DNA from: CAJFUR01 sp904420575
GTDB lineage: Bacteria > Actinomycetota > Coriobacteriia > Coriobacteriales > Eggerthellaceae
NCBI GenBank assembly: GCA_965119745.1
Contig: OZ221973.1
Span: 2,170,001 to 2,234,000 of the forward strand
Length of the DNA: 64,000 nt
Reading direction: 5' to 3'
In this document: positions 1 to 8,437 of the stretch, piece after piece
Layout of the letters: each line of letters starts with the position of its first letter
Position numbering within the stretch: the stretch's first letter is position 1
Made by a program: the position numbers and the translations under genes
The notes under the pieces: generated by a model
Database searches by the model: none
Seen by the model: the letters and a program-made list of their open reading frames with translations, nothing else
Told to the model about the DNA's origin: nothing

Positions 1-2221
1 AGGTGTAGTTGCCCATTTCCTGCCCGCACTTGTCAGGGTCGTCGTCGAGGATCATGTTGATGTTCGACTTGAACGCCCCGTACAGGTTCGGGTACTTCTC
101 GTCTTCTTCGGGGAACCACCAATTGTGCTCGGCCGCCACCACACCGGGAGCCAGGGCCGTGGTCAGGCGCACCTTCATCTTCACGCGCCCGACGTGCGTC
201 TCTATCCATGCCCAGTCGCCGTCGCGCAGAGGCGGGTCCATCTGCTGGCCCATCTGGTTGTTGACCTCCACGATGGGGTCGGGGTGCAGGTCGCGCATGG
301 CGGGAATCTGGCGGAACTCCGAATGGTAGAACGGCTGCGCCCGGTTGCCGGCAATGAGGATGACCGGGTATTTCTCGAGGTATTCCGCGTCGCAGCTGTA
401 GGGGCTGAAATTGGGTTCCTCGAAATGGACGAGCGGGTCGAAGCCCAGCTTCTCCAGCACGCCGGACTTGAACTCCGCCTTGCCGGAAGGCGTGGCGAAG
501 CCGAAGGGCGCGCCGGTCGCGGGGTTCTTCTTGGCGTACTTCATGTACTCGATGGGCTCGGTGAGGCATTTCGTGGTGGTGGCCAGCTCTTCGAACGTGA
601 TGCCTGCGGGCGCGAGCCTTCTGTCCAGCATGGCGGGGATGTTGTCTTCGGGCCAGTATTCGGCCTGCCCGCATTCGATGCCCAGCCTCCGGTAGAAATC
701 GTAGTCGCTGCGGCGCTCGTAGAGGGGCTCGACCGCGTTCAGCCCGGCGGGCAGCATGCCGACGAGCGACGCGTCGTAGGTCTCCGCGATGGGGCGCTCC
801 ATCCAGTCCGACATGGGGAACACGTAGTCGGCCATGGCCGTGAGCGGGTTGGGGAACATGTCGGCCACGACGACGAGGTCCAGGTGCTGGATCGCCTCGA
901 GGATGAGCTTGGTGTTGGGGAACTTGGTGAGCACGCCCGCGCCGCTGGCGATCATGGCGCGCAGGGGATAGGGGTCGCCGCTGATGCACTGGCGCCACAC
1001 CAGGGGGCCGTGCGCCTGGTTCGACCAGTGCGTGTACATCTGGCTGCCGAAGCGCTTCTGCTGGTATTCGCCGAGCATCTGCCAGCCGGGATACCCCAGG
1101 ATGCTGAAGCGCTCGCCGCCGATCTGCTTGGGGCGTATGGAGTCGGGCAAAAGGTCGTTCCGCTCCTCCCAGTAGTCGTCGACGAACGAGTTGCCGGAAA
1201 GCGGGCCCTGGATGGGGCAGCTCTTGTCGATGGCGCCGATGAGCAGGTTGAGCATGGCGCAGGCGCGGTTGGTCCTGAATCCGTTGGGCGCCTGCCCGTC
1301 GTAGGACTGGTAGCCCATGATGAAGCCGGGCCTCACCGTCGCGAACACGCGGGCCGTCTCGCGGATGAGCTCGGGGCGCACCCAGCAGATCTCGGCGGCC
1401 TTTTCCGGCGTCCACTCCTGCACGGCCGCCCGCAGTTCCTCGAAGCCGACGGTCCAGTTGTCGACGAACTGGTGGTCGTAGAGGTCCTCGTTGATGATGA
1501 CGTGCATCCAGGCCATGAACAGGGCCCCGTCAGAGCCGGGGCGGAGTTGGATGTGGTAGTCGGCCAGGCGCGCCGTGTCGGTGAAGCGCGGGTCGATGGA
1601 GATGAGGATGCTGCCCGCCTCCTTGAGGGCCTTGATCTTCTGCCAGGTGGTGGGGTGGGACTCGCGGTGGTTGGAGTTGGTCGCGAACACCTTGCATGCC
1701 TCGCCGGCCAGCTTGTTGATGTAGGCCCATCCCACCGTGCATTCGAACGCCTTGGTCATGGGCCCGTGGCAGATCTGCTCGTTGCCCACGTTGTTGGGCG
1801 TGCCGAACAGGTTGAGGAACTTCGACTTCACGAACAGGCTGTCGCCGTAGTGCGCCGTGCCGGTGACGCCGAACAGCGCCTCGGGGCCGGACTCGTCGCG
1901 TATCTGGTTGAGCTTGGCTCCCACCTCCTTGAGCGCCTGGTCCCAGCCGATGCGCTCCCATCTGCCCTGCCCGCGCTCTCCCACCCGCTTGAGGGGGAAG
2001 TTCAGACGGTCGGGATGGTAGTGGTACTGGATGGCCGCGCGCCCCTCGTGCATGAGCCTCTGACATTCGTCGGGGATGGAGTTGTTCCAGTTCGGGTCGC
2101 GCACGACCTTGGTGATGTCGTTGCCGACGCTGTGGACGAGCACGTTGCAGCTCCCGTTGCCGCAGAAATGGCAGCGGCACGACGTCGTCTTCTCCTGGGT
2201 GTCCACGGTGCTTGCCTGCAT
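1..2221 (-). CDS. Molybdopterin oxidoreductase, DMSO-reductase family (3' end outside window)
   Basis: Cytoplasmic molybdenum (bis-MGD) enzyme of the DMSO-reductase superfamily. The start is set by a GAGAAGGAG ribosome site upstream of the ATG at 2221. About 740 residues are visible and the C-terminus is lost at the window edge. The N-terminus has no Tat signal. A [4Fe-4S] binding set is seen at C17, C20, C25 and C53; the spacing Cx2Cx4C is one residue longer than the usual Cx2Cx3C. C151 in an ICHGP motif sits where formate dehydrogenases and relatives place the Mo-binding Cys/Sec. Nearest known classes by motif are the acetylene hydratase, pyrogallol transhydroxylase and catechol dehydroxylase-like groups; the substrate is unknown. 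It lies behind a small zinc-ribbon gene on the same strand and diverges from a second Mo enzyme. Confidence 0.9.
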   Translation of the reverse strand, partial: MQASTVDTQEKTTSCRCHFCGNGSCNVLVHSVGNDITKVVRDPNWNNSIPDECQRLMHEGRAAIQYHYHPDRLNFPLKRVGERGQGRWERIGWDQALKEVGAKLNQIRDESGPEALFGVTGTAHYGDSLFVKSKFLNLFGTPNNVGNEQICHGPMTKAFECTVGWAYINKLAGEACKVFATNSNHRESHPTTWQKIKALKEAGSILISIDPRFTDTARLADYHIQLRPGSDGALFMAWMHVIINEDLYDHQFVDNWTVGFEELRAAVQEWTPEKAAEICWVRPELIRETARVFATVRPGFIMGYQSYDGQAPNGFRTNRACAMLNLLIGAIDKSCPIQGPLSGNSFVDDYWEERNDLLPDSIRPKQIGGERFSILGYPGWQMLGEYQQKRFGSQMYTHWSNQAHGPLVWRQCISGDPYPLRAMIASGAGVLTKFPNTKLILEAIQHLDLVVVADMFPNPLTAMADYVFPMSDWMERPIAETYDASLVGMLPAGLNAVEPLYERRSDYDFYRRLGIECGQAEYWPEDNIPAMLDRRLAPAGITFEELATTTKCLTEPIEYMKYAKKNPATGAPFGFATPSGKAEFKSGVLEKLGFDPLVHFEEPNFSPYSCDAEYLEKYPVILIAGNRAQPFYHSEFRQIPAMRDLHPDPIVEVNNQMGQQMDPPLRDGDWAWIETHVGRVKMKVRLTTALAPGVVAAEHNWWFPEEDEKYPNLYGAFKSNINMILDDDPDKCGQEMGNYT

Positions 2222-2266
2222 TGGTTTCTCCTTCTCGTTGGGGCCTTTCGGGCTTGTCCGTCCTGC

Positions 2267-2329
2267 GCTGCGCCGGCCCGTGCCGGCGCAGCACCCGTGT
2301 CAGGGCTGGCAAGCGCGCTTGCCAGCCCT
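2267..2329. repeat. Two consecutive hairpins between zinc-ribbon gene and Mo-enzyme gene
   Basis: The first is a 10-bp stem with a 6-nt loop at 2267-2292. The second is a perfect 28-bp palindrome without a loop at 2302-2329. Neither is followed by a T-run on the reverse strand, so a simple intrinsic terminator is unlikely. They lie in the 122-bp spacer between two co-directional genes and could adjust downstream expression or mRNA stability (inference). Confidence 0.7.
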
Positions 2330-2343
2330 CCCTTTGCAGCCGG

Positions 2344-2622
2344 CTAGGGCGTCGCCGGCGGCCCGCCGGCCGCCGGCCGCCCTGAGGACGCCGGGGGCTG
2401 CGCGGGGGCCGGCGACGCTCCGGGCGTTTCCGGCCTGCTTGGCGCTGCCGCCGGGCGGATGGCGGGCGGGGCGCCGGCGCCATACGGGCCGCCCGCCCCT
2501 TCGGCGGGAAGGTCAGCGCCGCAGAAGACGCACGTGGTCTCTCCGGGCGCGTTCTCCCTGTTGCATGCGGGGCATACGAGCGGCTGCTCGGCGACGGACA
2601 CGTCGTTGGGTCTGAAGCACAT
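2344..2622 (-). CDS. Small zinc-ribbon protein with Pro/Ala/Gly-rich tail
   Basis: This 92-residue protein of unknown function starts at ATG 2622 behind a GGAGG ribosome site. Residues 17-34 hold a CPAC...CVFC pair of knuckles (C17, C20, C31, C34), a typical zinc ribbon. Residues 38-92 are a low-complexity tail rich in Pro, Ala and Gly, probably disordered. It is the first gene of the reverse-strand unit that continues into the Mo enzyme ending at the window start. An accessory or regulatory role for that enzyme is plausible but not shown. Base composition of the tail is extremely GC-rich, so the tail may be a drift product of GC-biased sequence. Confidence 0.6.
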   Translation of the reverse strand: MCFRPNDVSVAEQPLVCPACNRENAPGETTCVFCGADLPAEGAGGPYGAGAPPAIRPAAAPSRPETPGASPAPAQPPASSGRPAAGGPPATP

Positions 2623-2943
2623 GCGCTTACCTCCTTGACGGTGGGGGCGGGCGCCGCGCGCCCGCCCGCTTATCGGACGATGGCTCCATGATTGGCCACC
2701 TCGCCGGCGCATGCTTCATGCATCCTGTACCAATTCCGAAGAAATACGGCAGGGTGCATGAGGGCGCCTGCGGATGCGCGGCTAATACTCTGGGTTGCAG
2801 AGCGTGCCGTAGGAGGCGGGAACCCTCGCCCTCTTCCTGCGGCAAGTGCTTTTCATACTCTTCAACAGATGGCAAGGCCGCCTTCGACGGCGAAACTGGC
2901 TTTTGCGGGTGACGAACAGTAAGACGAGAGAGGAGCATGCAGA
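2623..2943. promoter_or_regulatory. Divergent promoter region with dyad 2716-2761
   Basis: This 321-bp gene-free region separates the two divergent Mo-enzyme units. It contains a 12-bp inverted repeat (one mismatch; arms 2716-2727 and 2750-2761, 22-bp spacer). A -10-like TAATAC lies at 2783-2788 for the rightward gene, which would place the right arm of the dyad at or next to the -35 position. This fits binding of a substrate-responsive regulator, but no regulator gene is adjacent. No other coding potential was seen. Confidence 0.4.
2645..2667. repeat. GC hairpin in the leader of the zinc-ribbon gene
   Basis: Perfect 10-bp inverted repeat with a 3-nt centre, just upstream (reverse strand) of the ribosome site for the gene starting at 2622. 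It would form a stable 5'-leader hairpin; a regulatory role is inference. Confidence 0.5.
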
Positions 2944-5253
2944 ATGAGCGAGTTGACCCGAGTTTCGGAAACGCCTCGCGTCACGGAACTTGAAGACGGC
3001 ACCAAAGTGTACCGCACGGCTCAGTGGTCGCCTCCGGGGTGCCACGGCGTGGGCTGTGGCCTGAGGGCCTTCGTCAAGGACGGGAAGCTGGTCAAGGTCG
3101 AGGGCGACCCCGACCAGCCCATCACGAACGGCCGCCTGTGCGTCCGCTGCCTGACGCTTCCCGAATACCTGTATCACGAGGACCGCCTGCTGTATCCCAT
3201 GAAGCGCGACCGCGCCTTCCGCGGCCAGCCGGACAAATGGGAGCGCATCACGTGGGACGAGGCGTACGACATCATCGTGGAGAAGTACTACGAGCTCACC
3301 GAGAAGTACGGCCCGGACACGGTCTCCGTGTGGACCGGCACCGGCCGCGAGGCCAGCGCGTACCAGTTCCAGACCTGCAACCAGGTGTTCCACAGCCGCA
3401 CGGCCATCCATGCCAACGGTGGCTGGTCCTGCGTCATCCCGCGCCAGACCGCCATGGACTGGCTGCTCGGCTGCGCCTACGTGGAATACGACGGCGCGTT
3501 CGGCTTCAAGGACCGCTACGACGACCCGCGCTACGAGCTGCCGAAGTACATGCTCGTCTGGGGCCGCGACACGCTGTGGTCCAACCCCGACGGCCTGTTC
3601 GGCCACAGCACGGTGGACATGATGAAGCGCGGCATGAAGGTCATCGTGGTCGACCCGCGCGCGAACTGGCTGGCCCGCCACGCCGAGATCCACTTCCAGA
3701 TCCGCCCCGGCACCGACGCGGCGCTGGCCATGGCCCTGAACACCGTCATCATCGAAGAGGACCTGTACGACCACGAGTTCGTGGAGAAGTGGACGTACGG
3801 CTTCAACGAGTACGCGGAGCGCTGCCGCACCATGACGCCGGAGATGGCCGCCGAGATCTGCGAGGTCTCGGTCGAAGACATCTACAAGGCGGCCCGCTGC
3901 CTGGCCCAGAAGCCCTGCACCGCAAGCGTGGGCCTGAAGACCGACCAGAACCCCAACACCCTGCAGATCTGCCATGCCATCTGGGGCATCTTCGCCATCT
4001 GCGGAAACCTGGACAATCCGGGCGGCATCAAGCTGGGCCAGACGATGCTCAACGGCGGCTCGACGGGACGCAAGGGCGTGGGCATGCAGGTCCAGGAAGA
4101 GGACACCAACCCCATCCCCATCGCCGGCCACGACCAGTACCCGGCCATGGACTTCATCATCAACACGACGCAGCCCGACTGCACGCTGGACACGCTGCGC
4201 ACCAACATCCCGTACCCCATCGAGTTTTTGTTCATCCAGAGCTCGAACTTCATCTCGTCGTGCATCACGCAGCAGCCGATGCAGTGGATGGAGGCCTGCC
4301 GCCACAAGGAGTTCGTGGTGGCCACCGACATCTTCATGAACCCCACCATCCAGGCGCTGGCCGACGTGGTGCTGCCCGTGTCCACCTCGCTCGAGCACGA
4401 GGGCATCGTCACGTTCCACGGCTGCAACCAGCCGGGCCAGTTCCATGCCCTGACGCAGGTCCTGGAGCCGCTCGGCGAGTGCAAGTCCGACCTGCAGATC
4501 ATGCTCGACCTCGACCACCGCATCAACCCCGACCGCACCGAGGACGCGGAGAAGTGGTCCAACGAGCATGCCTACCTGGACGCCAAGATCCAGAGCATCC
4601 CCTATACCGAGAACCCCGAGACCGGGGAGGCCATGACCTACGAGACGCTCAAGGAATGGGTGTACGGCCGCTACGAGATCCCGTACTACCAGTACGAGCT
4701 GGGCACGCTGCGCGCCGACGGCAAGCCGGGCTTCAAGTCGCCCACCGGGCGCGTGGAGCTGTGGAGCACGGTGAAGCAGCATCTGGGCGAGGACCCGCTG
4801 CCCTACTACGAAGAGCCCCGCTTCTCCAAGCGCTCCCGCCCCGAATGGACCGAGGAATACCCGCTCGACTTCGTGACCGGCGCGCGCCGTCCCACCTCGT
4901 TCCACACCGAGCACCGCATGATCGACTCGCTGCGCGAGATCCGCAAGAGCGCCACGGTCGAGATCAATCCCGTCACGGCCGAGAAGCACGGCATCGGCCA
5001 GGGCGACTGGGTCACCATCGAGAACCCGTGGGGCAAGTGCCAGATGGTCGCCGACATCACGCCCATCGTGAAGGAGGGCGTCATCGGCTGCGACCACGGC
5101 TGGTGGTATCCGGAAGACAAGGACACCGAGCTGTTCAGCGTCCGCAAGTCGTCCATCAACTCGCTCATGCCGTGGAAAGAGATCGGCAAGCTGGGCCTGG
5201 GCTCGCACTACGGCGCGCTGCCCTGCAAGATCTATCGGACCGAGAACCAGTAG
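2944..5253 (+). CDS. Molybdopterin oxidoreductase catalytic subunit (catechol dehydroxylase/acetylene hydratase-like)
   Basis: A 769-residue bis-MGD enzyme with no Tat signal, hence cytoplasmic. N-terminal cysteines are C33, C37, C66 and C69: a Cx3C pair plus a Cx2C pair instead of the usual Cx2Cx3C...C, so the [4Fe-4S] site is atypical. C163 in a GWSCVIP stretch is the likely Mo ligand. The C-terminal molydopterin dinucleotide-binding domain (about residues 620-760) is present. The next gene, 17 bp on, is a two-cluster ferredoxin subunit, and two MFS transporters follow a terminator. That arrangement matches cytoplasmic catechol dehydroxylase loci known from Gordonibacter-like bacteria. The reaction, probably a reductive dehydroxylation or hydroxyl transfer, is inferred from context only. 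Confidence 0.88.
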   Translation: MSELTRVSETPRVTELEDGTKVYRTAQWSPPGCHGVGCGLRAFVKDGKLVKVEGDPDQPITNGRLCVRCLTLPEYLYHEDRLLYPMKRDRAFRGQPDKWERITWDEAYDIIVEKYYELTEKYGPDTVSVWTGTGREASAYQFQTCNQVFHSRTAIHANGGWSCVIPRQTAMDWLLGCAYVEYDGAFGFKDRYDDPRYELPKYMLVWGRDTLWSNPDGLFGHSTVDMMKRGMKVIVVDPRANWLARHAEIHFQIRPGTDAALAMALNTVIIEEDLYDHEFVEKWTYGFNEYAERCRTMTPEMAAEICEVSVEDIYKAARCLAQKPCTASVGLKTDQNPNTLQICHAIWGIFAICGNLDNPGGIKLGQTMLNGGSTGRKGVGMQVQEEDTNPIPIAGHDQYPAMDFIINTTQPDCTLDTLRTNIPYPIEFLFIQSSNFISSCITQQPMQWMEACRHKEFVVATDIFMNPTIQALADVVLPVSTSLEHEGIVTFHGCNQPGQFHALTQVLEPLGECKSDLQIMLDLDHRINPDRTEDAEKWSNEHAYLDAKIQSIPYTENPETGEAMTYETLKEWVYGRYEIPYYQYELGTLRADGKPGFKSPTGRVELWSTVKQHLGEDPLPYYEEPRFSKRSRPEWTEEYPLDFVTGARRPTSFHTEHRMIDSLREIRKSATVEINPVTAEKHGIGQGDWVTIENPWGKCQMVADITPIVKEGVIGCDHGWWYPEDKDTELFSVRKSSINSLMPWKEIGKLGLGSHYGALPCKIYRTENQ

Positions 5254-5270
5254 GAAGGGGGGTATTGAGA

Positions 5271-5606
5271 ATGGCCACTTACGGATTGATGATCGACAAC
5301 GAATACTGCACCGGCTGCCATACCTGCGAGATCGCCTGCCGCAACGAGCTGGGCCTGCCCTTGGGGCAGTGGGGCATCAAGCTTCTGGAAATGGGGCCGT
5401 GGCGCAAGGAAGACGGCACATGGGAAGGCAAGTACGTCCCGGTTCCCACCACGTCGTGCGACCTGTGCGAGGGCCGCGTCGCGGAAGGCGGCGTGCCGTC
5501 GTGCGTGCTCCATTGCCTCTCTAACTCCATCGAGTACGGCACGCTCGAAGAGCTGGCCGGCAAGATGGCCGAACGGGGAGCGCAGTGCTCGCTGTTCTTG
5601 CCGTAG
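5271..5606 (+). CDS. Two-[4Fe-4S] ferredoxin electron-transfer subunit
   Basis: This 111-residue ferredoxin-like protein begins at ATG 5271, 17 bp after the Mo enzyme, and is surely co-transcribed with it. Residues 13-23 form a complete Cx2Cx2Cx3C cluster motif. A second set, CDLC plus a C...HC pair near residues 63-82, can bind another cluster. Usual DmsB/NrfC-type subunits have about 200 residues and four clusters, so this is a short two-cluster version. It probably feeds electrons from a soluble donor to the Mo enzyme in the cytoplasm. No membrane anchor subunit is encoded nearby. Confidence 0.85.
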   Translation: MATYGLMIDNEYCTGCHTCEIACRNELGLPLGQWGIKLLEMGPWRKEDGTWEGKYVPVPTTSCDLCEGRVAEGGVPSCVLHCLSNSIEYGTLEELAGKMAERGAQCSLFLP

Positions 5607-5613
5607 CGCGCTA

Positions 5614-5685
5614 GCGCCTGCGCCTTGCGCAGGCGCCTCGGCGGCAAGGCGCGACCCCGGCTCACCGAGGCCGGGGTCGCTTTTG
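5614..5685 (+). terminator. Hairpin plus strong intrinsic terminator
   Basis: A 9-bp stem at 5614-5636 is followed by an 11-bp GC-rich stem (arms 5651-5661 and 5670-5680) and TTTT. It ends the Mo-enzyme/ferredoxin unit, so the MFS genes probably need readthrough or their own promoter. Confidence 0.9.
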
Positions 5686-5757
5686 TAAAGGGCGGCCGTT
5701 CGTGGGGCGGCCGCTCCTCGTTTCCAAGGACGCTATTCGTGCGGGGGTGTGGCGGGC

Positions 5758-6996
5758 ATGGTCAAGGAACGGTTGTGGAACCGCAGGTTCGCGAAGCTGC
5801 TCTGCATCGAGACGATGCTGCAGTTCGGGCTGTACCTCACGCGCCCCATCATATCGAGCTACGCGGTCTCCCTGGGGGCCTCCCTCGCCGTGGCGGGATT
5901 TTTGGCGGGGCTGCTCGCAACGGCGGCGCTGGCCATCCGCCCGGTGAGCGGCGTCGTCTCCGACCGGCTGAGCAAGAAGGGGCTGCTGGTGGTTTCGTGC
6001 GCGCTGTTCGCCGTCTCGGCGATGGGATGCGCGGCGTTCCGGTCCCTTCCGCTTCTGGGCGCGTTCTTGGCGCTGCAGGGCTTCTCCTTCGCGTTCAAGT
6101 CGACGATCGTGGTCTCGCTGGCGTCGCTGGTGGTGCCCCAGGCCAAGGTCGGCGCGGGCGTGGGATGGCTGGGCCTGGCGTACACGTTCGCCTGCGCGGC
6201 GGCGCCGGCCGTCGGGTCCGTGGTCGGCGCCGCCTGGGGCTATCCCGCCACGTTCGCCGTGTCGGGCGCCCTTCTGTCCGTGGGGCTCGTCCTCGCCGTG
6301 TCGTTCAAGGCCCCTGCGGCCGCCCAGGTTCCTGCGGGCCTCACGGCGTCCCGCCCGGCGCGCATGCACGGGGGATGGCTCTACCGGCCCGTGTTGTTCC
6401 TGTCGTGCGTAGCGGGCCTGCTCATGGTGGCCCAGGGCGTCACCTCGTCGTTCGTGGTGCTGGTGGGCGAACTGCGCGGCATCCCGGGCGCGTCGCTGTA
6501 CTTCTTCGCGTACTCGCTGGCCACGCTGGCCGCGCGCCCTCTGGCCGGCAAGGCGAGCGACCGGTGGGGCGTGCGCGTGGTCGCCCCGCCCGCGATGCTC
6601 GTCGCGGCGGCGGGGATGGTGGTCATGGCGTTCTCCGACGGCTTTGCGGGCGTGGTCGTGGCCGGGGCGTGCATGGGGGTGGGTCAGGGCTCGGCCTACT
6701 GCGCCCTGCAGGCGGAATCCGTGCGCGGCGTGCCCGAAGACCTGCTGGGGCGGGCCGCGAACACGTTCTATCTGGGCCCCGACCTGTGCATGGGCCTGGG
6801 GCCGGTGGTGGGCGGCTTCATCCTGCAAAGGGCAGGCGTGAGCGCGATGTTCCTGTTCAACGCGCTTGCGGTGGTCCTTGGCCTGGCGTTGTTCTTCGTC
6901 TATGCCGCCCGCCGGCGCCATGACGGCGGCCCCGCGCGCGGCCGGCGCGCCGAAGGGCCCTCCGGCGCGCAGGCGCAGGAGGGGAAGGCGCGATGA
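5758..6996 (+). CDS. Major facilitator superfamily transporter
   Basis: A 412-residue MFS permease with about 12 hydrophobic segments and an MFS loop-2 motif (DRLSKKG near residues 69-75). ATG 5758 is preferred; an in-frame GTG at 5749 is an alternative. Its stop overlaps the next MFS start by 4 bp (ATGA), so the two are translationally coupled. Position downstream of the Mo enzyme suggests uptake of its substrate or export of its product. The substrate is unknown. The C-terminal 30 residues are charged and Gly/Ala-rich. Confidence 0.85.
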   Translation: MVKERLWNRRFAKLLCIETMLQFGLYLTRPIISSYAVSLGASLAVAGFLAGLLATAALAIRPVSGVVSDRLSKKGLLVVSCALFAVSAMGCAAFRSLPLLGAFLALQGFSFAFKSTIVVSLASLVVPQAKVGAGVGWLGLAYTFACAAAPAVGSVVGAAWGYPATFAVSGALLSVGLVLAVSFKAPAAAQVPAGLTASRPARMHGGWLYRPVLFLSCVAGLLMVAQGVTSSFVVLVGELRGIPGASLYFFAYSLATLAARPLAGKASDRWGVRVVAPPAMLVAAAGMVVMAFSDGFAGVVVAGACMGVGQGSAYCALQAESVRGVPEDLLGRAANTFYLGPDLCMGLGPVVGGFILQRAGVSAMFLFNALAVVLGLALFFVYAARRRHDGGPARGRRAEGPSGAQAQEGKAR

Positions 6997-8225
6997 GGCC
7001 GAAAGGCCGCGGGGTGTGGAACCCCGCCTTCGTGCTCGTCGTCGCCATCTCGTTCGCGTCGTGTCTGTCGTTTCATGGCCTGAACTCCGGAACCACGGTG
7101 TACCTGAGCCTCGTCGGCGGCTCCACGGCGTTTGCGGACGTGCTCGCGGCGCTGTACTCCGTGGCCGCCGGCGTGGCCCGCATGGCGCTGGGCCCGGTGA
7201 TCGACCGGCGGGGCAGGGCGGCCGTCATGTCCGTGGGCGCGGCGTCGTTCTTCCTGGGGGCGGTCCTCGCCGGGCTCTCGCAGGGCGGGTTGGCCCTGGT
7301 GGCAGGCCGGGCCTTGCAGGGCGTGGGGTTCGGGGCCATCACCACGGCCGCGGCCACGGCGGCGGCCGACGTCCTGCCGGAATCCCGCATGGGCGAAGGG
7401 CTGGGCTACTACGGGCTGGGCAACGCGCTCTCGCTTTCCGTGGGGCCGGCCCTCGCCCTGTTCCTGGTGGCGGCGGATCCGCCCGAGACGCTGTTCTTCG
7501 CCTTGGCGGGACTGTCGGTGGTCGTGTTCGTGCTGACCCTGTTCTGCCGCTACGAGCGCCATCCCGCGAGGTTGCCCGAAACCGCCTCCTATCGCGAGCG
7601 GCTGCGGGCGGGAGCCGAGGGCAAGGGACGGGAGGCATGTCCCGAGCGGGGCGTCCGCCGCTTTTTCGAGAGCCGCGCCCTGTGCGGGGCGCTGCCCATG
7701 ATGTTCATGAGCGCCGCCAACGGGTTCAGCGTCTTCTTCGCCGGCCTGTACGGCACGAGCCTGGGCCTGGCGAACGCGGGGCTCTACTTCACGCTCTCGG
7801 CGGCGAGCATGGTGGTCGTGCGCCTGAAGTCGAAGGCGTACATGGACAGGGTGCTGCCCATCAAGGTCTTCACGGTGGCCGTCGGCACGGGCCTGGCGGG
7901 CCTGGCCCTTCTGCTGGCGGCTCCGGCGCTCCCGTGGCTCTTCTATGTGGCCGGCCTGCTGTACGGCTTCTCGCTGGGGATCACGCTTCCCCTCAACCAG
8001 TCCGTCGCGGTGAAGAACACGCCGGTCGGGCGGTGGGGAGCCGGCAATGCGCTGTTCCTGCTGGCGAGCGACGTGGGCGTCGCCTGCACGTGCGTTCTGT
8101 GGGGCGTCGTGAACGACGCGTTCGGGTTCTGGGCCGCCATCGCCGGGGCCATGGCGTGCATGGCGGTGGCGTACGCGCTTGCCTGGGCGGTCTATCCGCC
8201 CTGGGCCAAGCGGCCGGCAAGCTGA
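6993..8225 (+). CDS. Major facilitator superfamily transporter, second copy
   Basis: A 410-residue MFS protein with about 12 membrane spans and the loop-2 motif GPVIDRRGR near residues 68-76. It begins inside the stop of the preceding MFS gene. The two proteins are only distantly alike by eye, so they may handle different compounds (substrate and product) rather than be a recent duplication. Membrane location and coupling to the upstream Mo-enzyme locus are inferred from context. Confidence 0.85.
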   Translation: MRPKGRGVWNPAFVLVVAISFASCLSFHGLNSGTTVYLSLVGGSTAFADVLAALYSVAAGVARMALGPVIDRRGRAAVMSVGAASFFLGAVLAGLSQGGLALVAGRALQGVGFGAITTAAATAAADVLPESRMGEGLGYYGLGNALSLSVGPALALFLVAADPPETLFFALAGLSVVVFVLTLFCRYERHPARLPETASYRERLRAGAEGKGREACPERGVRRFFESRALCGALPMMFMSAANGFSVFFAGLYGTSLGLANAGLYFTLSAASMVVVRLKSKAYMDRVLPIKVFTVAVGTGLAGLALLLAAPALPWLFYVAGLLYGFSLGITLPLNQSVAVKNTPVGRWGAGNALFLLASDVGVACTCVLWGVVNDAFGFWAAIAGAMACMAVAYALAWAVYPPWAKRPAS

Positions 8226-8308
8226 CCGGGCGCCGTGCGAGAGGGCGTCCGGCGCATCGTCCTGCCGCCGCGCCGCAGGCCGCGGCCACGCGCCTGCGCG
8301 CGCCATCG

Positions 8309-8400
8309 GGTGGTACGTCACCCTTGTCCCCGTGTACCACCATCGCCGCGCCCGCGGGAGGATGCCGCATGGTTGCCCGGCATCCGCGCGGTGGTATACT
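8309..8400 (+). promoter_or_regulatory. Promoter and GGTGGTA dyad upstream of the FMN-binding gene
   Basis: TTGCCC (8373-8378) and TATACT (8395-8400) are spaced by 16 bp. Upstream, an 8-bp inverted repeat of GGTGGTAC (8309-8316 and 8334-8341) occurs. A third GGTGGTA copy overlaps the -10 region, suggesting operator sites. Confidence 0.5.
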
Positions 8401-8437
8401 GACGCCAATGGTCAGGCTTGCGAGGAAAGGAAGCGTC

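Noticed and set aside
125..2347. Forward-strand frame of about 740 codons opposite the first molybdoenzyme
   Set aside because: The reverse strand carries clear iron-sulfur and Mo-site motifs with a good ribosome site; the forward frame has none.
2782..5208. Long open reading frame antisense to the molybdoenzyme gene
   Set aside because: Its translation has no domain and mirrors third-position GC bias of the sense gene; such long antisense frames occur opposite most genes here.
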